A DNA stretch of 64,000 nucleotides from Staphylotrichum longicolle (taxonomy: Eukaryota; Ascomycota; Sordariomycetes; Sordariales; Chaetomiaceae): the NCBI GenBank assembly GCA_019096155.1, contig JAHCVI010000001.1, positions 1,736,001 through 1,800,000 of the forward strand, given 5' to 3'. Made by a program: the position numbers and the translations under genes. Below are positions 35,822 through 46,418 of this stretch, one piece after another. The notes beneath the pieces were generated by a model. It was not told the origin of the DNA and ran no database searches. It was given only the letters and a program-made list of their open reading frames with translations. Within the stretch, counting starts at the first letter, position 1, and each line of letters opens with the position of its first letter.

Positions 35822-37177
35822 TGTGGCGGTAGGCCGTATCCAATGGCTCGGCCAGAGGAACAAGAAAGCTATGCGACGAGAGTGGGTGCAGCCAAAGGTG
35901 TGGAACGAGGTTGCTGGAGGACGGCAGGGAGCTTAGGGAAGCTTTGCGAAAAGAGCGACACAGCCAGATGCGATTTGCCGATAGAAGCGCGATTCGAATT
36001 GTTTGAAAGAGAAAGCGGTGTCGCAAAATGCTGGTAACGGGAAAGGATGCTTGTATGTAAGGCCCTGGTCTGGTAACGGAGGTTACGTCGAGTACCTTTG
36101 GAATGTGAAGGGCGTTCAAATCGGGGGGTTGGGGGATCTCTTTGACTTCTCGTTCCAGACCCGCAGACGCGGGCATGAAGTGAGCTCGCGCGACGCGCGC
36201 CGAGTTGACAGGGGTTTTAATGGGTGGCTGGGGAGATTGAGGGGCGGGCACCAGCCACAGCTTGCTGAAGAAAGATTCGGGAGTGGCGTTTGCCAGGTTG
36301 AAGAGTGGGTCTGAAACCGAAAGATTCAGGAAGGTATCAAACGGAGTATTATTACAGTATGGTATTGTTTAACTGTCCGCCTGGGCTCAACCGTCTCTCA
36401 GGGTTCCGGCCTGTGAGGTTGGAGGCTGTATCAAACTCCCGGACATCTTTTGTTTTAGTCTGATAACTTTGTTGAATAAAGTCGAACTTCGAGCTGACTG
36501 AACATGTTTGTTTGCTTTGATTGCAAATCCATTCCCATCAGCTTCGCCTTCAGAGGACGAACCTGGGTTCAAAGTCCACGGCAAGTGTGAGAAGAAAGTC
36601 ATAAGCATTTAATAGTTGGTAAGAACATAGGGTTGTGCGAAGAGATGTGAAATAGTTGAGTGGCCTTCGGCTTACCTGCCAAAGGGTTGAGGTTCGTTGG
36701 ACTTTATGGATCAAGGGTTAGGGTACGTACAAAGCCGCTGGGATGTGCCTTGCACACAAAGCTGACTTGATCCGATACTTGCATAAGTTGGGTCGGGTGC
36801 CTCTGTCCCCAGCGTCATCTGCAGACCCACCCGGCCCGCTTGCTGGGCGCCTCGCCGCTTGTCGACGTCGCCGATAAAGGCAAACGGCTGTTTAGATAGA
36901 AAGGACACCTCATCATCACCGCGATTTATCACCGACCTCCGTGCCCGCCTCGCCACGCTTCGCACCGCTGGCTATCAAGTCGGCCGTGCCACAAATGTCT
37001 CCCTCTAGCAACTAGCCGCAAAGAGAATTGCAATTCGCAGCACAACTGCGCCGTCCTGCCCAAACCAACCGCTTCCCTATCGCATCCCGCCTGCCGGGGA
37101 TTACAAGCGCAACCTACCGTTCCCACCCCACCGCATCCGCATCTGCAACCCACACGCCAAACTTATAGCCCGCAGCC
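35822..37177. promoter_or_regulatory. Divergent upstream region of CENP-A and derlin genes
   Basis: 1.36 kb between the start codons at 35821 (-) and 37178 (+), holding two promoters and 5' leaders. The stretch 36990-37177 is C-rich and looks like the derlin 5' UTR. No further gene seen. Confidence 0.5.
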
Positions 37178-38061
37178 ATGGATCAAATAATGGGAGGCGA
37201 CGGGGGCTTCCCGCTTGAGACGTGGTTTTGGGAGATGCCCATTTGCACACGGTGGTGGACAACAGCGACCGTGGTGACAAGCGGCCTGGTGCAGTGCCAG
37301 TTGGTCAACCCCTTCCAGCTCTTCTACAGCTACAACGCAGTCTTCCAAAAGTCGCAAGTAAGTTTCCTACGCTCTAGCCACACCCATCACCACCATACAC
37401 CACCGTCCACGACGCTAACCACCCCGGCTTCCCGTACCAGTACTGGCGCCTCATCACAACCTTCCTCTACTTCGGCCCCATCTCCATCGACCTCCTCTTC
37501 CACGTCTACTTCCTCCAGCGCTACGCCCGCCTGCTCGAGGAGTCGTCGGGCCGCTCGCCGGCCTACTTCTCGTGGCTGCTCGTGTACGCCATGACCTCGC
37601 TCCTGCTCCTCTCGCCCTTCGTCGCGATGCCCTTCCTCGGCCACCCGCTGTCGTCGACCCTCGTCTACATCTGGTCGCGCCGCAACCCGGACACCCTCAT
37701 GAGCTTTCTGGGCCTGCTCGTCTTTCGCGCGCCCTACCTGCCGTGGGTGCTGATGGGCGTCAGCTTCGTGCTGCATGGGACCGTGCCGCGGGATGAGTTT
37801 ATGGGCGTCATCATCGGGCATGTGTGGTACTTTTTTAACGACGTGTACCCGCCCCTGCATGGCGGGTCGAGGCCGCTGGATCCGCCCATGTGGTGGCGCC
37901 GGTTGTTTGGTGAGTGGGCGTGCCATTGCTGTGGTTGAGTATGCATGGGCTGATGGCTAACTGGATTTGCAGAGGGACGACCGCGCGATGAGACGGCTAA
38001 TGGCATCAACAATGAGATTGCTGCCGCCGGGGCAGAGGTTCCGGCGCCAGAAGTGCGGTAG
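37178..38061 (+). CDS. der1: Derlin (DER1-type ER membrane protein)
   Basis: Three exons: 37178-37357, 37441-37909, 37973-38061, giving 245 aa. Donors are gtaagt and gtgagt, acceptors ccag and gcag, both introns with CTAAC-type branches. The protein shows the derlin layout, a rhomboid-like fold without catalytic residues. An N-terminal ETWFWEMPICTRWWTTA precedes the first membrane segment. Then come NPFQLFYSYNAVF, the conserved YWRLITTFLYFGP, and hydrophobic segments LLVYAMTSLLLLSPF, LGLLVFRAPYLPWVLMGVSFVL and the loop HVWYFFNDVYPPLHGG. Derlins help retrotranslocate misfolded proteins from the ER for degradation (ERAD). The short polar tail (EGRPRDETANGINNEI...) faces the cytosol by family precedent. 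No oddities. Confidence 0.96.
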
Positions 38062-38417
38062 CCGGACTGGGAGAGGATACGGTGCCAAGAATGTACAGAG
38101 TACCTGTGTGGAATGATCATCTTGTTTTGGTTTTGGGTGCCAGGCGTTGGAGGAAGGGGTCTAAACAGTTTTGGAGGGCATTTTTACATCAGCATCGCAT
38201 ACAACACTGGCGTTGGGTTCGTTTGGAGAGGAAAGAACACGGCGGAACGCTGATTGCGATCCGCGACTTTGTAACGGTTCCACGCTGGCGTTCCCTAGAG
38301 CAGTTTGCACGTTCTAAATGATGGAGGTTGACACAGCGCTTGCAAAACGGTGCCATCATGCCTTCTCGACAAGCCATTGGATAGCCTCAGCCCTGATCCC
38401 CGCAACGTATCAACGGC
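38062..38417. other. Intergenic between convergent derlin and ARD genes
   Basis: About 356 bp, the 3' UTRs of two convergent genes. Nothing else seen. Confidence 0.6.
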
Positions 38418-38756
38418 CTACCCCAAGAACTGAGAAACATACTCCTTGCGGTGCGGGTTCACGTCCAGATCCTCACTCCGGTTCAGGGGTGTCCACTTCG
38501 GCTCATCCTTGAACAGGCGCATGGCCTGGATGTACTGCACGCACATGTGTCAGCAACAAAACCTCCGATGGCCCCAAACCTGTGGTTGAAACTCACATTG
38601 CTCTCATCAGTCGTAAAACGATGATAGATCCCCGCCGGCAAGATAATCAAATCATCCTGCAAACATCGCCCAAACACGGTCAGCCCATACATATCCCTTA
38701 CCCAAAACCCACCACGACCAGTCACCCAGCCACACCGACCCCATCCAAGTCGAAAA

Positions 38757-38813
<57 letters not shown>

Positions 38814-39249
38814 ACACGTGAGAACAGACAGAACAGAACGTCATACCTTCTCCAGCGCGATGCGCACCCACCGGTCGCCCTTGTCGCGCACGTCAAAGTA
38901 CCCCCGCCCGTCCCGCACGTAGCGGATCTCCTCGTCCTCGTGCAGGTGCTCGGCGAAGAAGCTCTTGACCTTGTCCTCGTACGCGGCGCCCATCTTGTCG
39001 GGCGAGACGGTGATCTCGTCGCGGTTGCGGTACCCGCGCTCGGCCGCCAGCGAGTCGACGCCCGCGACCGTCGGGATGCGGAAGTAGAGCACCCCCAGCG
39101 CGGACAGGTCCGCGGGCGTGAGGTCCGTCGTGGAGGGGGCGATGTGCGGGAGGCGTTGGTCGCCCTTGGGCCGGGGAGTGTGAGTGTGGGTGTGTTTAAA
39201 AAGGGGGGGTGGGGCTTACGGGGAGGTTGTCGTAGAAGTAGGCTCTCAT
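38418..39249 (-). CDS. adi1: Acireductone dioxygenase (methionine salvage)
   Basis: Four exons: 39249-39220, 39164-38847, 38656-38597, 38534-38418, giving 174 aa. Donors are gtaagc, gtatga, gtgagt; acceptors caag, gcag, gcag; phases all agree. The protein opens MRAYFYDNLPGDQRLPH, typical of the family. The cupin metal site is present: HLHEDEEIRY supplies HxH and Glu (about residues 78-86), and the last His is in PAGIYHRFT. The enzyme oxidises the acireductone 1,2-dihydroxy-3-keto-5-methylthiopentene; the Fe form yields the methionine precursor 2-keto-4-methylthiobutyrate, the Ni form an off-pathway product. The end, EYVSQFLG, is normal. The second intron (38657-38846, 190 nt) contains a CAGA microsatellite. 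Confidence 0.95.
38756..38813 (+). repeat. CAGA tetranucleotide microsatellite in ARD intron 2
   Basis: About 14 near-perfect tandem CAGA units, lying wholly in the second intron of the acireductone dioxygenase gene. On the sense strand it reads as TCTG units (pyrimidine/G-rich) just 3' of the donor side. Confidence 0.95.
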
Positions 39250-40420
39250 TTTCAGTGTGTTTGTAGGGCAGGATGAAGATTGGTGTTATGTTCTTAGGTT
39301 GAGGTGGTTTGGGTGTGAAATGTGGTGAGGGCGATGAAGGTGATGGAGGTGATGAAGCGGATCAGGCGGGGCTCACGGCTTGAATTTGGTGGTGAGGGGC
39401 TTTCAGTCGGCAAAGATATCCAGCTTAGGACCGGGTGCGATTCTTGTTACTCAGCAGTGGCACGCTTGTGGAAATCACTTTCGTATTGGCTAAAACTCTA
39501 CAGAACCACCGTCATGGGTCGGGCCGACCGTTACTTCTGTGGAACAATGGGGACGATCAGCGGTTCCTGATTCTTCCATGTCATGTCTCTGGTGAGCTTG
39601 CTTCTCAAAATCGCGCCATTGGATTTCCTATCGATAACGTCGGGAGACAAGGGTCCCGCGCCGCCAAGAAAGCAGCGTTGTGGGGCTTGGCCTTGGTGTA
39701 AGTCGATGCAAGGCCGATCACGTGAGTACCCTGAGCGACACCACCCAGCATCTCATCCAAGTTGTGGCGCATTTTCGATACTTCTGGACCTTCTGGAGTC
39801 AAGTAGGTGGAATTTAACAGTAAGGAGATATGGCTGTCTTGTTTCAATAAAAAAAGTGTCTCTTTGTTCCATCCCCTTCTTACCGACCTCCACGCCGCCC
39901 TGCCCAATGCTCCCGGCAGAGCAACGCGTCATTGGATTGAGCCCAAGGCCCAAGCTTCAAGATGAAACAGGCCCTGTAGGCACTATATGTATTAGGTCCA
40001 GAGCCTCCTTCCAACAGCCTCCCGTGGAACCTCAGCATTCAACATAGCTTAGTGGTACTCTGCGGGAGGCTGCGCAACCGATGACGATGGTCACCGTACC
40101 CCGACGGGGGTTGCGGGTTCGATCACCCGAGGTTGCAACCCAGTAAAAATCCGACGGGGATTTTCGTAGCCGGCTATCTCCTCGACGGGGGAGGCAGCTG
40201 GTGAGCTTTTTTGTGGATTTTTCCCATGCCATTTCCCCCCATCCCAACTAAACAAAACAAATATTCCCTTCCATTCATTCTTGGTGTTTTCCAAACCACC
40301 CAACCAAACGGTCACATGCTTGCTCCTTCTCCTTTCCAACCACCCCGACCTATCCTCACTTCATTTATATTTTATTTCAGTGTTTTCCAACCAAACAACC
40401 GACCAACCAACAGTTTCCTG
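39250..40420. other. Upstream of ARD, downstream of GRS1; contains Pol III-like unit
   Basis: 1.17 kb. The right half holds the tRNA-like element at 40038-40212. The part 40213-40420 is C/T-rich on the plus strand and is probably the GRS1 3' UTR. The left part is the ARD promoter side. No protein gene seen. Confidence 0.5.
40038..40212 (+). ncRNA. tRNA-like Pol III transcription unit or tRNA-derived SINE (candidate)
   Basis: An A-box-like TAGCTTAGTGGT (40045-40056) is followed by a B-box-like GGTTCGATCAC (40116-40126, near consensus GGTTCGANNCC). A T6 Pol III-type stop lies at 40207-40212, with a weaker T4 at 40161. Bases before the A box (TTCAACA) partly pair with those after the T-arm (GGTTGCAA), as in an acceptor stem with one bulge. 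The T-arm CGGG/CCCG has an 8-base loop, and the A-B distance (about 60 nt between boxes) is longer than in an intronless tRNA. This is therefore not a clean tRNA: it could be a degenerate intron-containing tRNA, a tRNA-derived SINE with an unrelated 3' body (40137-40206), or a Pol III ncRNA. The motif CGACGGGG recurs three times. Confidence 0.45.
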
Positions 40421-42416
40421 TTATTCCTCTTCTCTCTTGACCACCGCCAACCTACCCATAACCTCCTCCCACGTCTCAACCCCACCCACCAGACTCCTCA
40501 CCGCCGCCACGACCTCCTCCTCCGAGCCTCTCACCTGCGCCATCGAGTCCCTCTCCCGCAGGGTCACGGACCGTCCTCGACCGAGCCAAAGTCCACCGTC
40601 ACGCCAAACGGCGTGCCCAGCTCGTCGTTGCGCGCGTACCGCCTGCCGATCGACGCGCTCGAGGCGTCGATGTTGTTGGCGATGCCCAGCCGGCGCAGGC
40701 GCGCCGACAGCGCGCGCGCGAGCGGGGTGAGCTGCGGATGCGGGGAGGAGGAGAGCGGGACGATGAGGACTTTGACCGGGGCGAGCGGGACCGGGAGGGA
40801 GAGGACGGCGCGCGAGGGGGCGTCGGGGCGGTGCCAGTAGACGTGCTCGAGCAGGGCGTAGAGGAGGCGGCCGATGCCGAAGGAGGGCTCGATGACGGTG
40901 GGCGTGTACGAGCGCGTGGTCCGGAGCCGGGTGGTCTTGGTGATGGAGACGAGGGAGGCGGGGAGGGACGTGGTGGTGCTGCCGTCGGAGAGCGGTGCGG
41001 TGGTGACGGTCACGGCTCCCTTCTCCGTGAGCTCGTCGGCGAGGGTGGCAAGGGTGCTTTGGTCCAGCGAGTCAAGGGCTGCTTGGATGGTCTTCGCGTC
41101 CCTTTTGAAGCGAGGGCCGGCCAGGCTCTTGGTCAGGGTGGCCTGCCACTCCGTGACCTCGACGGGCTTGGGGAGCGTCTCCCTGACGACCAGAGGAGTG
41201 CCCGTCCGCTTCGAGTGCACGGTCAGATCGTATGCGCTGCAGTCGGCACAGCCGACGCACTCGATCCAGCCGTAGCTCGTCAGGAGCTCGGCGTCCCAGC
41301 AGTCACACGCATAATGGGCCATCTCGTTGGAGAGGTGCTGTCTGAATCGTACCTTGGCCGGGTCGATGCCGATCCTGAGCAGAAAGAGCATGATTCTGCC
41401 GAGGAAGTAGCCTAGCGTCTCGTTGTCGATAATCCTGGTAGTGACGGCTTCTTTGATTGCCATGTTCTTCGGAGTGTTTCGGCCGGCCAGCTGCGTCTCG
41501 CTGTCGAGAAGGGGCAAGATGAGGTCACCAACCTCGCTGAACCGCTGGTGCTGCTTCTTCTCGGGGTCGACATAGTGTTCAATCTCGGCCATCAGAAACT
41601 CCCGGACCCGCAAAAGACCGCTCCTCGGCGATATCTCATTGCGGTATGATTTGCCGACGCTGGCTGAAGCAAACGGCATGGCGCCCTGGTTGTAGTCGAG
41701 GAGCTTCTTGAAGTTGAGGAACTGGCCTTGCGCGGTTTCTGGTCTGAGATAGACAGGCGCCGCCGCACTTGGACGGACGAACATCAAGGTATGGGCGGCA
41801 GGACCTCGTTTGTAGTCTCTGGGTTTCTGATGTCGTGCTGTTTGATCAATTTTGCAAGACCGTCACCATCGTAGTTGTCGATCTGGCCCGCAGAAAATGA
41901 AGGTGAACACGACTCTGGCAGACAGACCTTGGCCAGGTATCTTGTACTCCGCGTTTGGGTGAGTCCTTCAGCAAAGCCCTTCGTACCCCGTTCCAGCCGA
42001 GCTGTAAGAATCTCGACAAGGTGATCGCTCGGTAATCGCCTAGATTATCTGAATTAGACGGAGCTGTCTGGAACAGCCAAGGGGGTTGTTTGTACTCACC
42101 CTTAACAGGATCCCCATCTGCGCAAACTTGTCAACAATGGCACTCGTCTTCAGGACCTGTTCCGGGGTGATAACAGTGCAGTCGACCTCGAGCATGTTTT
42201 CCTCGAGCACAAAGTGTCTTCTCCACGCATCGACAATGTTGGCTTGAAGGGCACAGCCGGGCGGGCCATAGTCATACAGACCTTGTCTCCCTTGTAGTCG
42301 GGGGCTAAGCGGTAGATCTCGAATGCCTCAGTGAAGAAGAGGCGCCTCTTGAGGAGAGAGTCAAAAACCGAGCGGTCGACCTCAACGCCCTTGAGGGTAA
42401 AAACTGTGGGAGCCAT
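40421..42416 (-). CDS. grs1: Glycyl-tRNA synthetase, with several apparent small indels
   Basis: Class II synthetase charging tRNA-Gly in cytosol and mitochondria. It starts MAPTVFTLKGVEVDRSVFDSLLKRRLFFTEAFEIYR at 42416. A 60-nt intron (42040-42099, donor gtgagt, acceptor ctag) follows. A long intact frame (41787-40564) holds YLRPETAQGQFLNF (motif 2 region), the R-EIS-R block YRNEISPRSGLLRVREF, GWIECVGCADCSAYDL, and motif 3 VIEPSFGIGRLLYAL. The conserved parts lie in different frames. Breaks occur near 42281 (KGD to GLYDYGPPG), 42137-42150 (compensating pair in TSGHVDKF), 42112-42115 (before DPVKG), 42023-42026 (RADHLVE), 41785-41800 (EVLPP to MFV) and 40568-40572 (after SVEDG). After the last break the frame reads VTLRERDSMAQVRGSEEE and stops at 40421. 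Most breaks look like one missing G. The total length (about 645 aa) is normal. Either base-calling errors or a recent pseudogene. Confidence 0.85.
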
Positions 42417-43142
42417 TGCAGTTGGCTTGAATCTGTGTTGTTACTCTGTCGACTATGCATCCTCTGAATTAAGTGAGATTCAAGGCGTAAATAGGGGAAG
42501 GAGGCTGTGCCAAAAAGGAGGTGAGTCAGGGAGACGCGGTTCACTCTGTTGGCGACCAACATGCTCGGCCATCACCTGCATAAGGCTTCCCGCCAATCAG
42601 TAGACTACAAACGACGATTTGTGATGAGTAGCTTGAGCATGGAAGTTACTATTTGACTGAGGGAGCACAATTCCAGCTGCAAAAGTCGACAGTGTTCAAT
42701 CGCAAATTGCGAGCAAAACCAAGCTTCGTAATCGCGCATTCGTCTATCGCCTGAGAAGAAGATATGAGGTTGCGCCGTGGTCCATTGTGCAGTTCAATTG
42801 CTTGGATGAAACCACTACAGTTGACCGTGGACCAGAGAAGTCGAGATGGAAGGAGGCTCGGTGTCTTGATCGTGCCTGTCAAGGGACAGTCCTGGAACCA
42901 TCCCGGCACTGTGCACGCAAGCATTCGCCAAGGAATCATCCCCACACTCTTTCACCCGCCGGGTCTCATCAATTCCCGAATTCGAATTGTACGTCTACTT
43001 CGATGTCCGCAGACAGGACAAGAGTCAGGCGGGCGCATGCGTATTGCAATCGGCATCGCCTCGCCCATAAACCGTTATTGAAGCCAGAGAACAAACTCAC
43101 CAGTCATTGAGTCAAACAAGACCTCCCCCCGCGCCATCCGGC
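42417..43142. promoter_or_regulatory. Divergent upstream region of GRS1 and SDR genes
   Basis: 726 bp between start codons at 42416 (-) and 43143 (+). No motif or gene recognised. Confidence 0.55.
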
Positions 43143-44356
43143 ATGGATACCCGGAGCATGCACGATGGGGCCTCCGTCGCCGGGTCCGAGACGTCCCGGA
43201 TGAAGCTCCAGCTGCCGGCGAGCTGCGACCCGCCACAACAGGGGGCGCCGATAAAGCAGCTGGTCTGGATTGTGAGACCCCTCCTGCGACATGCCCTGCC
43301 ACATGCCGAGCGCTAACCAGTCTCCAGGTCTTCGGCGGCACGGGGCACATGGGCCGCTCGCTGGTCAAGTCCGTTCTCGGTCACGGCGATCTCGTCACCA
43401 CTGTTGGCCGCGTCATCGAGACCACTCCCGAGGCCATCGCGACGCTCAACAGCGACACGTGCCTCGGCCAGCTGTGCGACGTGCGCGACGGCGCGTCGGT
43501 CGCGCGCGTCATCGAGCGCACCCTCGCGCGCTTCGGCCGCATTGACTGCATTGTCAACTGCTCCGGCTACGGCGTGATTGGCGCCTGCGAGGACCAGGAC
43601 GAGTACGAGCTGCGCAACCAGTTCGAGACCAACTTCATGGGCACCCTGCACATCGTCCAGGCCAGCCTGCCCTACTTCCGCCAGCAGAACGGCGGCCGCT
43701 ATCTCATCTTCAGCTCAACTTCGGGCGCGCTGGGCGTGCCGGGTCTGGGCCCATACTGTGCAACCAAGTATGCGGTCGAAGGCCTGATCGAAGCCATGCT
43801 GTACGAGGTTGATTCGTTCAATATCAAGGCGACGCTGGTAGAGCCGGGGCTGGTGAGGAGGGATGAGCCGGACTCGAAGACGAATCCACTACCGACTTGG
43901 GGCCATTTCTTGATCAAACCCGCAAGCGAGGCCTACTCGCACGCCACCTCTCCTGCCCTGCACGCGAAGCGGATGGTGCAGTGGCTCGGCGATCGACAGC
44001 CGACGAGCGCCGTCAAGTGCGCCGAGCTCGTGTGGCAGCTGGGCCACTGCTCATACCCCCCGCTCAGATTATTGCTGGGCAGCTATGCTATCGAGAGTAT
44101 CCGCGACCGGCTGAGGTCGGTGACGGAGGAGCTGGAGGACTGGAAGCACCTCAACTATCCTGTTCCGCCGGATGCACCTGGTGGGGAGAGGGCCGAGAAA
44201 ACGGACAGAGAAGAAGGGGACGAGAAGGAGGAGAGGGAGGAAAGAGAGGAGCGGGAGGAAAGAGAGGAGAAGGATGACGACGAGGACAAGGAGCGGGAGA
44301 CGGATGATGTGATGGAGGGGATAACACCAGATGCCAGGGATAGGGAGGGGAGCTGA
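43143..44356 (+). CDS. Short-chain dehydrogenase/reductase with charged C-terminal tail
   Basis: Two exons, 43143-43271 and 43328-44356, giving 385 aa. The 56-nt intron has donor gtgaga, a gctaac branch and acceptor ccag; it splits the nucleotide-binding motif as LVWI-VFGGTGHMG. The start is the first ATG; the open frame before it begins only with TTG. The Rossmann glycine motif is GGTGHMG, the next conserved loop is NCSGYGVIG, and the catalytic set is Ser in FSSTSGALG (about 173) and YCATK (about 185-189). These define the classical SDR family, NAD(P)-dependent. The body resembles fungal SDRs that reduce small carbonyl compounds; the substrate is not predictable. Odd feature: after about residue 335 comes a very charged tail of EERE/EKDDDE repeats (44200-44300), not part of the fold. 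No signal peptide. Confidence 0.88.
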
Positions 44357-45049
44357 TAGGGACAGCTTCCCATGTTCTTGAAATATGTGCCGTCTATTCT
44401 ATCGATGTCTTCCTGTGTGCTATCGTGTCTGCTGAGTGCCGATCTCTTTCAGGTTGACCACATTCATCTGCGGACTTAAGGGGACATCGCGTATCTGCAT
44501 ATCTTGGTTTTGCTCATTTATCGGGGCAGGCTTGCCAATCCCACCAAACAAGCGTTCTCATCGCCCCACTGGCTGCGGGGCGGCATCCATGCCAAGGCAA
44601 AAAAGGGGAGCCGCGAGGTGCCAGGAAAGACCGTGGAGGGCTGGTTTCGAGTGCTGCAATTTAACAAGATTTCCTCCTGGTCGGCTCCCCTGACACGCGT
44701 CTCTGCCCGCCTCGAACCGACATCCTCCCCGTCTTTCCTGGGTGTGTCTCACACGACGAGAACCTACTCTTGCGTCGAGCATTGAGGGGTGTTGTTTTAC
44801 TTTCTCATTCCAACGTCCAACGGCGAACGAGCACTTGCCCGTCGGTTGCGCTCCACCGCTCCACCAATCGCTGTCCCCGGGTTTGTCTTGTGCGCATTCG
44901 GCCTTCACGACCGCCTCCGGAAACCTGTTGCTCGCGAACACGAAGAGGGCCCGAAAGACCCTTCATCAGCAGAGGTCCCGCCTTTACTACAACCTCAACC
45001 ATCTTTCGTCGCTCGTTTAGTCGATTGAACATTCTGCGCAACATTCAAA
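44357..45049. promoter_or_regulatory. Intergenic, upstream of GDP-mannose transporter
   Basis: 693 bp holding the SDR 3' UTR and the promoter/5' UTR of the transporter (C-rich, with CAAC-rich leader just before ATG 45050). No gene seen. Confidence 0.55.
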
Positions 45050-46418
45050 ATGTCGAACAAGAAGAACGAGGACATTGAGATGCGGGCCGTCGACGGCTCC
45101 GGCGACTTTGGCGGCGAGAAGGACCCTTTTCTCGGCAAAAGCCCCTCGACGTCCCGGCCTCGCCGCGAGCCTGGCTTCTCCGCCTACTTCGACAAGCTCG
45201 ACCACAGCCCTGGCGCCTCGATTCTCGCCTACTGCCTGTCGTCGATCAGCATGACGGTTGTCAACAAATACGTCGTTTCCGGATCGTCGTGGAATCTGAA
45301 CTTCTTCTACCTCGCTATCCAGGTACGTCTGCTACCCCTCCGGGTCGAGTGAAAGCGGAGGGAGCTGGAAGGGTAGCTGACCAACTCTAGTCTCTTGTTT
45401 GTACGCTCGCGATTCTCCTTTCCAAGCAGGCTGGCATCCTCAAGAACCTTGCGCCTTTCGACTCGACCAAGGCGAAGAAATGTACGTCGGACCACAAGGC
45501 TCCCAGGTTTCCAGACCCCTTACTGACACGCATTGCCAGGGTTCCCCATTTCGCTCCTTCTCGTCGGCATGATCTACACCGGCGCCAAGGCGCTCCAGTT
45601 CCTCTCCGTCCCGGTCTACACCATCTTCAAGAACCTGACCATCATTGTTATCGCTTACGGAGAGGTGCTTTGGTTTGGCGGCAGTGTGACCCCGCTCACG
45701 CTGCTGTCTTTTGGCTTGATGGTGCTCAGCTCCGTCGTTGCCGCTTGGGCTGATATCCAGGCCGCCATCGACGGCGCCAGCCACTCGGCCGAGACCTCGG
45801 CTGCTCTTGCGACCCTGAACGCTGGTTATGCGTGGATGGGCATGAACGTCGTCTGCACCTCGTCCTATGTGCTTGGCATGCGCAAGGTTATCAAGAAGAT
45901 GAACTTCAAGGATTACGACAGTAAGTGCAGCGTGCAGGTGCCGATGCCGATGCGCAAGACCGTGTGTTGACCCGCGTCTAGCCATGTTCTACAACAACCT
46001 CCTTACCATCCCCGTCCTCGTCGTCTGCTCGCTGTTGGTAGAGGACTGGTCCGCCGAGAACCTGGCCAAGAACTTCCCCGAGGAGTCGCGCAACAAGCTG
46101 ATGATCGGCATGATCTACTCGGGTCTGGCCGCCATCTTTATCTCGTACTGCTCCGCCTGGTGCATCCGCGTCACCTCGTCGACGACCTACTCGATGGTCG
46201 GCGCCCTCAACAAGCTCCCCATCGCCATTAGCGGCCTGGTCTTCTTCGACGCCCCCATCACCTTTGGCAGCGTCACCGCCATCTTTGTCGGCTTCGTCAG
46301 CGGTCTCGTCTTTGCCTGGGCCAAGGTCCGCCAAAAGGCCCAGGATGCCGGTATCCTGCCCACCAGCAAGCCCACGATGAGCGCTAGCGCGCAGAGCAAC
46401 AGGGACGCCAACTCTTGA
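45050..46418 (+). CDS. gmt1: Golgi GDP-mannose transporter (VRG4/GMT type)
   Basis: Four exons: 45050-45322, 45391-45481, 45540-45920, 45982-46418, giving 393 aa. Donors are gtacgt, gtacgt, gtaagt; acceptors ctag, ccag, ctag; all phases agree. The protein has a polar N-terminus and then about ten hydrophobic segments: SILAYCLSSISMTVVNKYVV, the loop FYLAIQ-SLVCTLAILL, FLSVPVYTIFKNLTIIVIAYGE, and so on. The nucleotide-sugar motif GALNK (about residue 322) and the upstream FKNLTI motif are those of Vrg4-type GDP-mannose carriers. These exchange cytosolic GDP-mannose for luminal GMP in the Golgi, feeding mannosylation of proteins and sphingolipids. The C-terminus is short and cytosolic. No oddities. 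Confidence 0.96.

Noticed and set aside
40421..42416. GRS1 as a certain pseudogene
   Set aside because: Breaks are mostly single-base and match the pattern in other essential genes here, and the 407-codon core is intact; not enough to call it dead.
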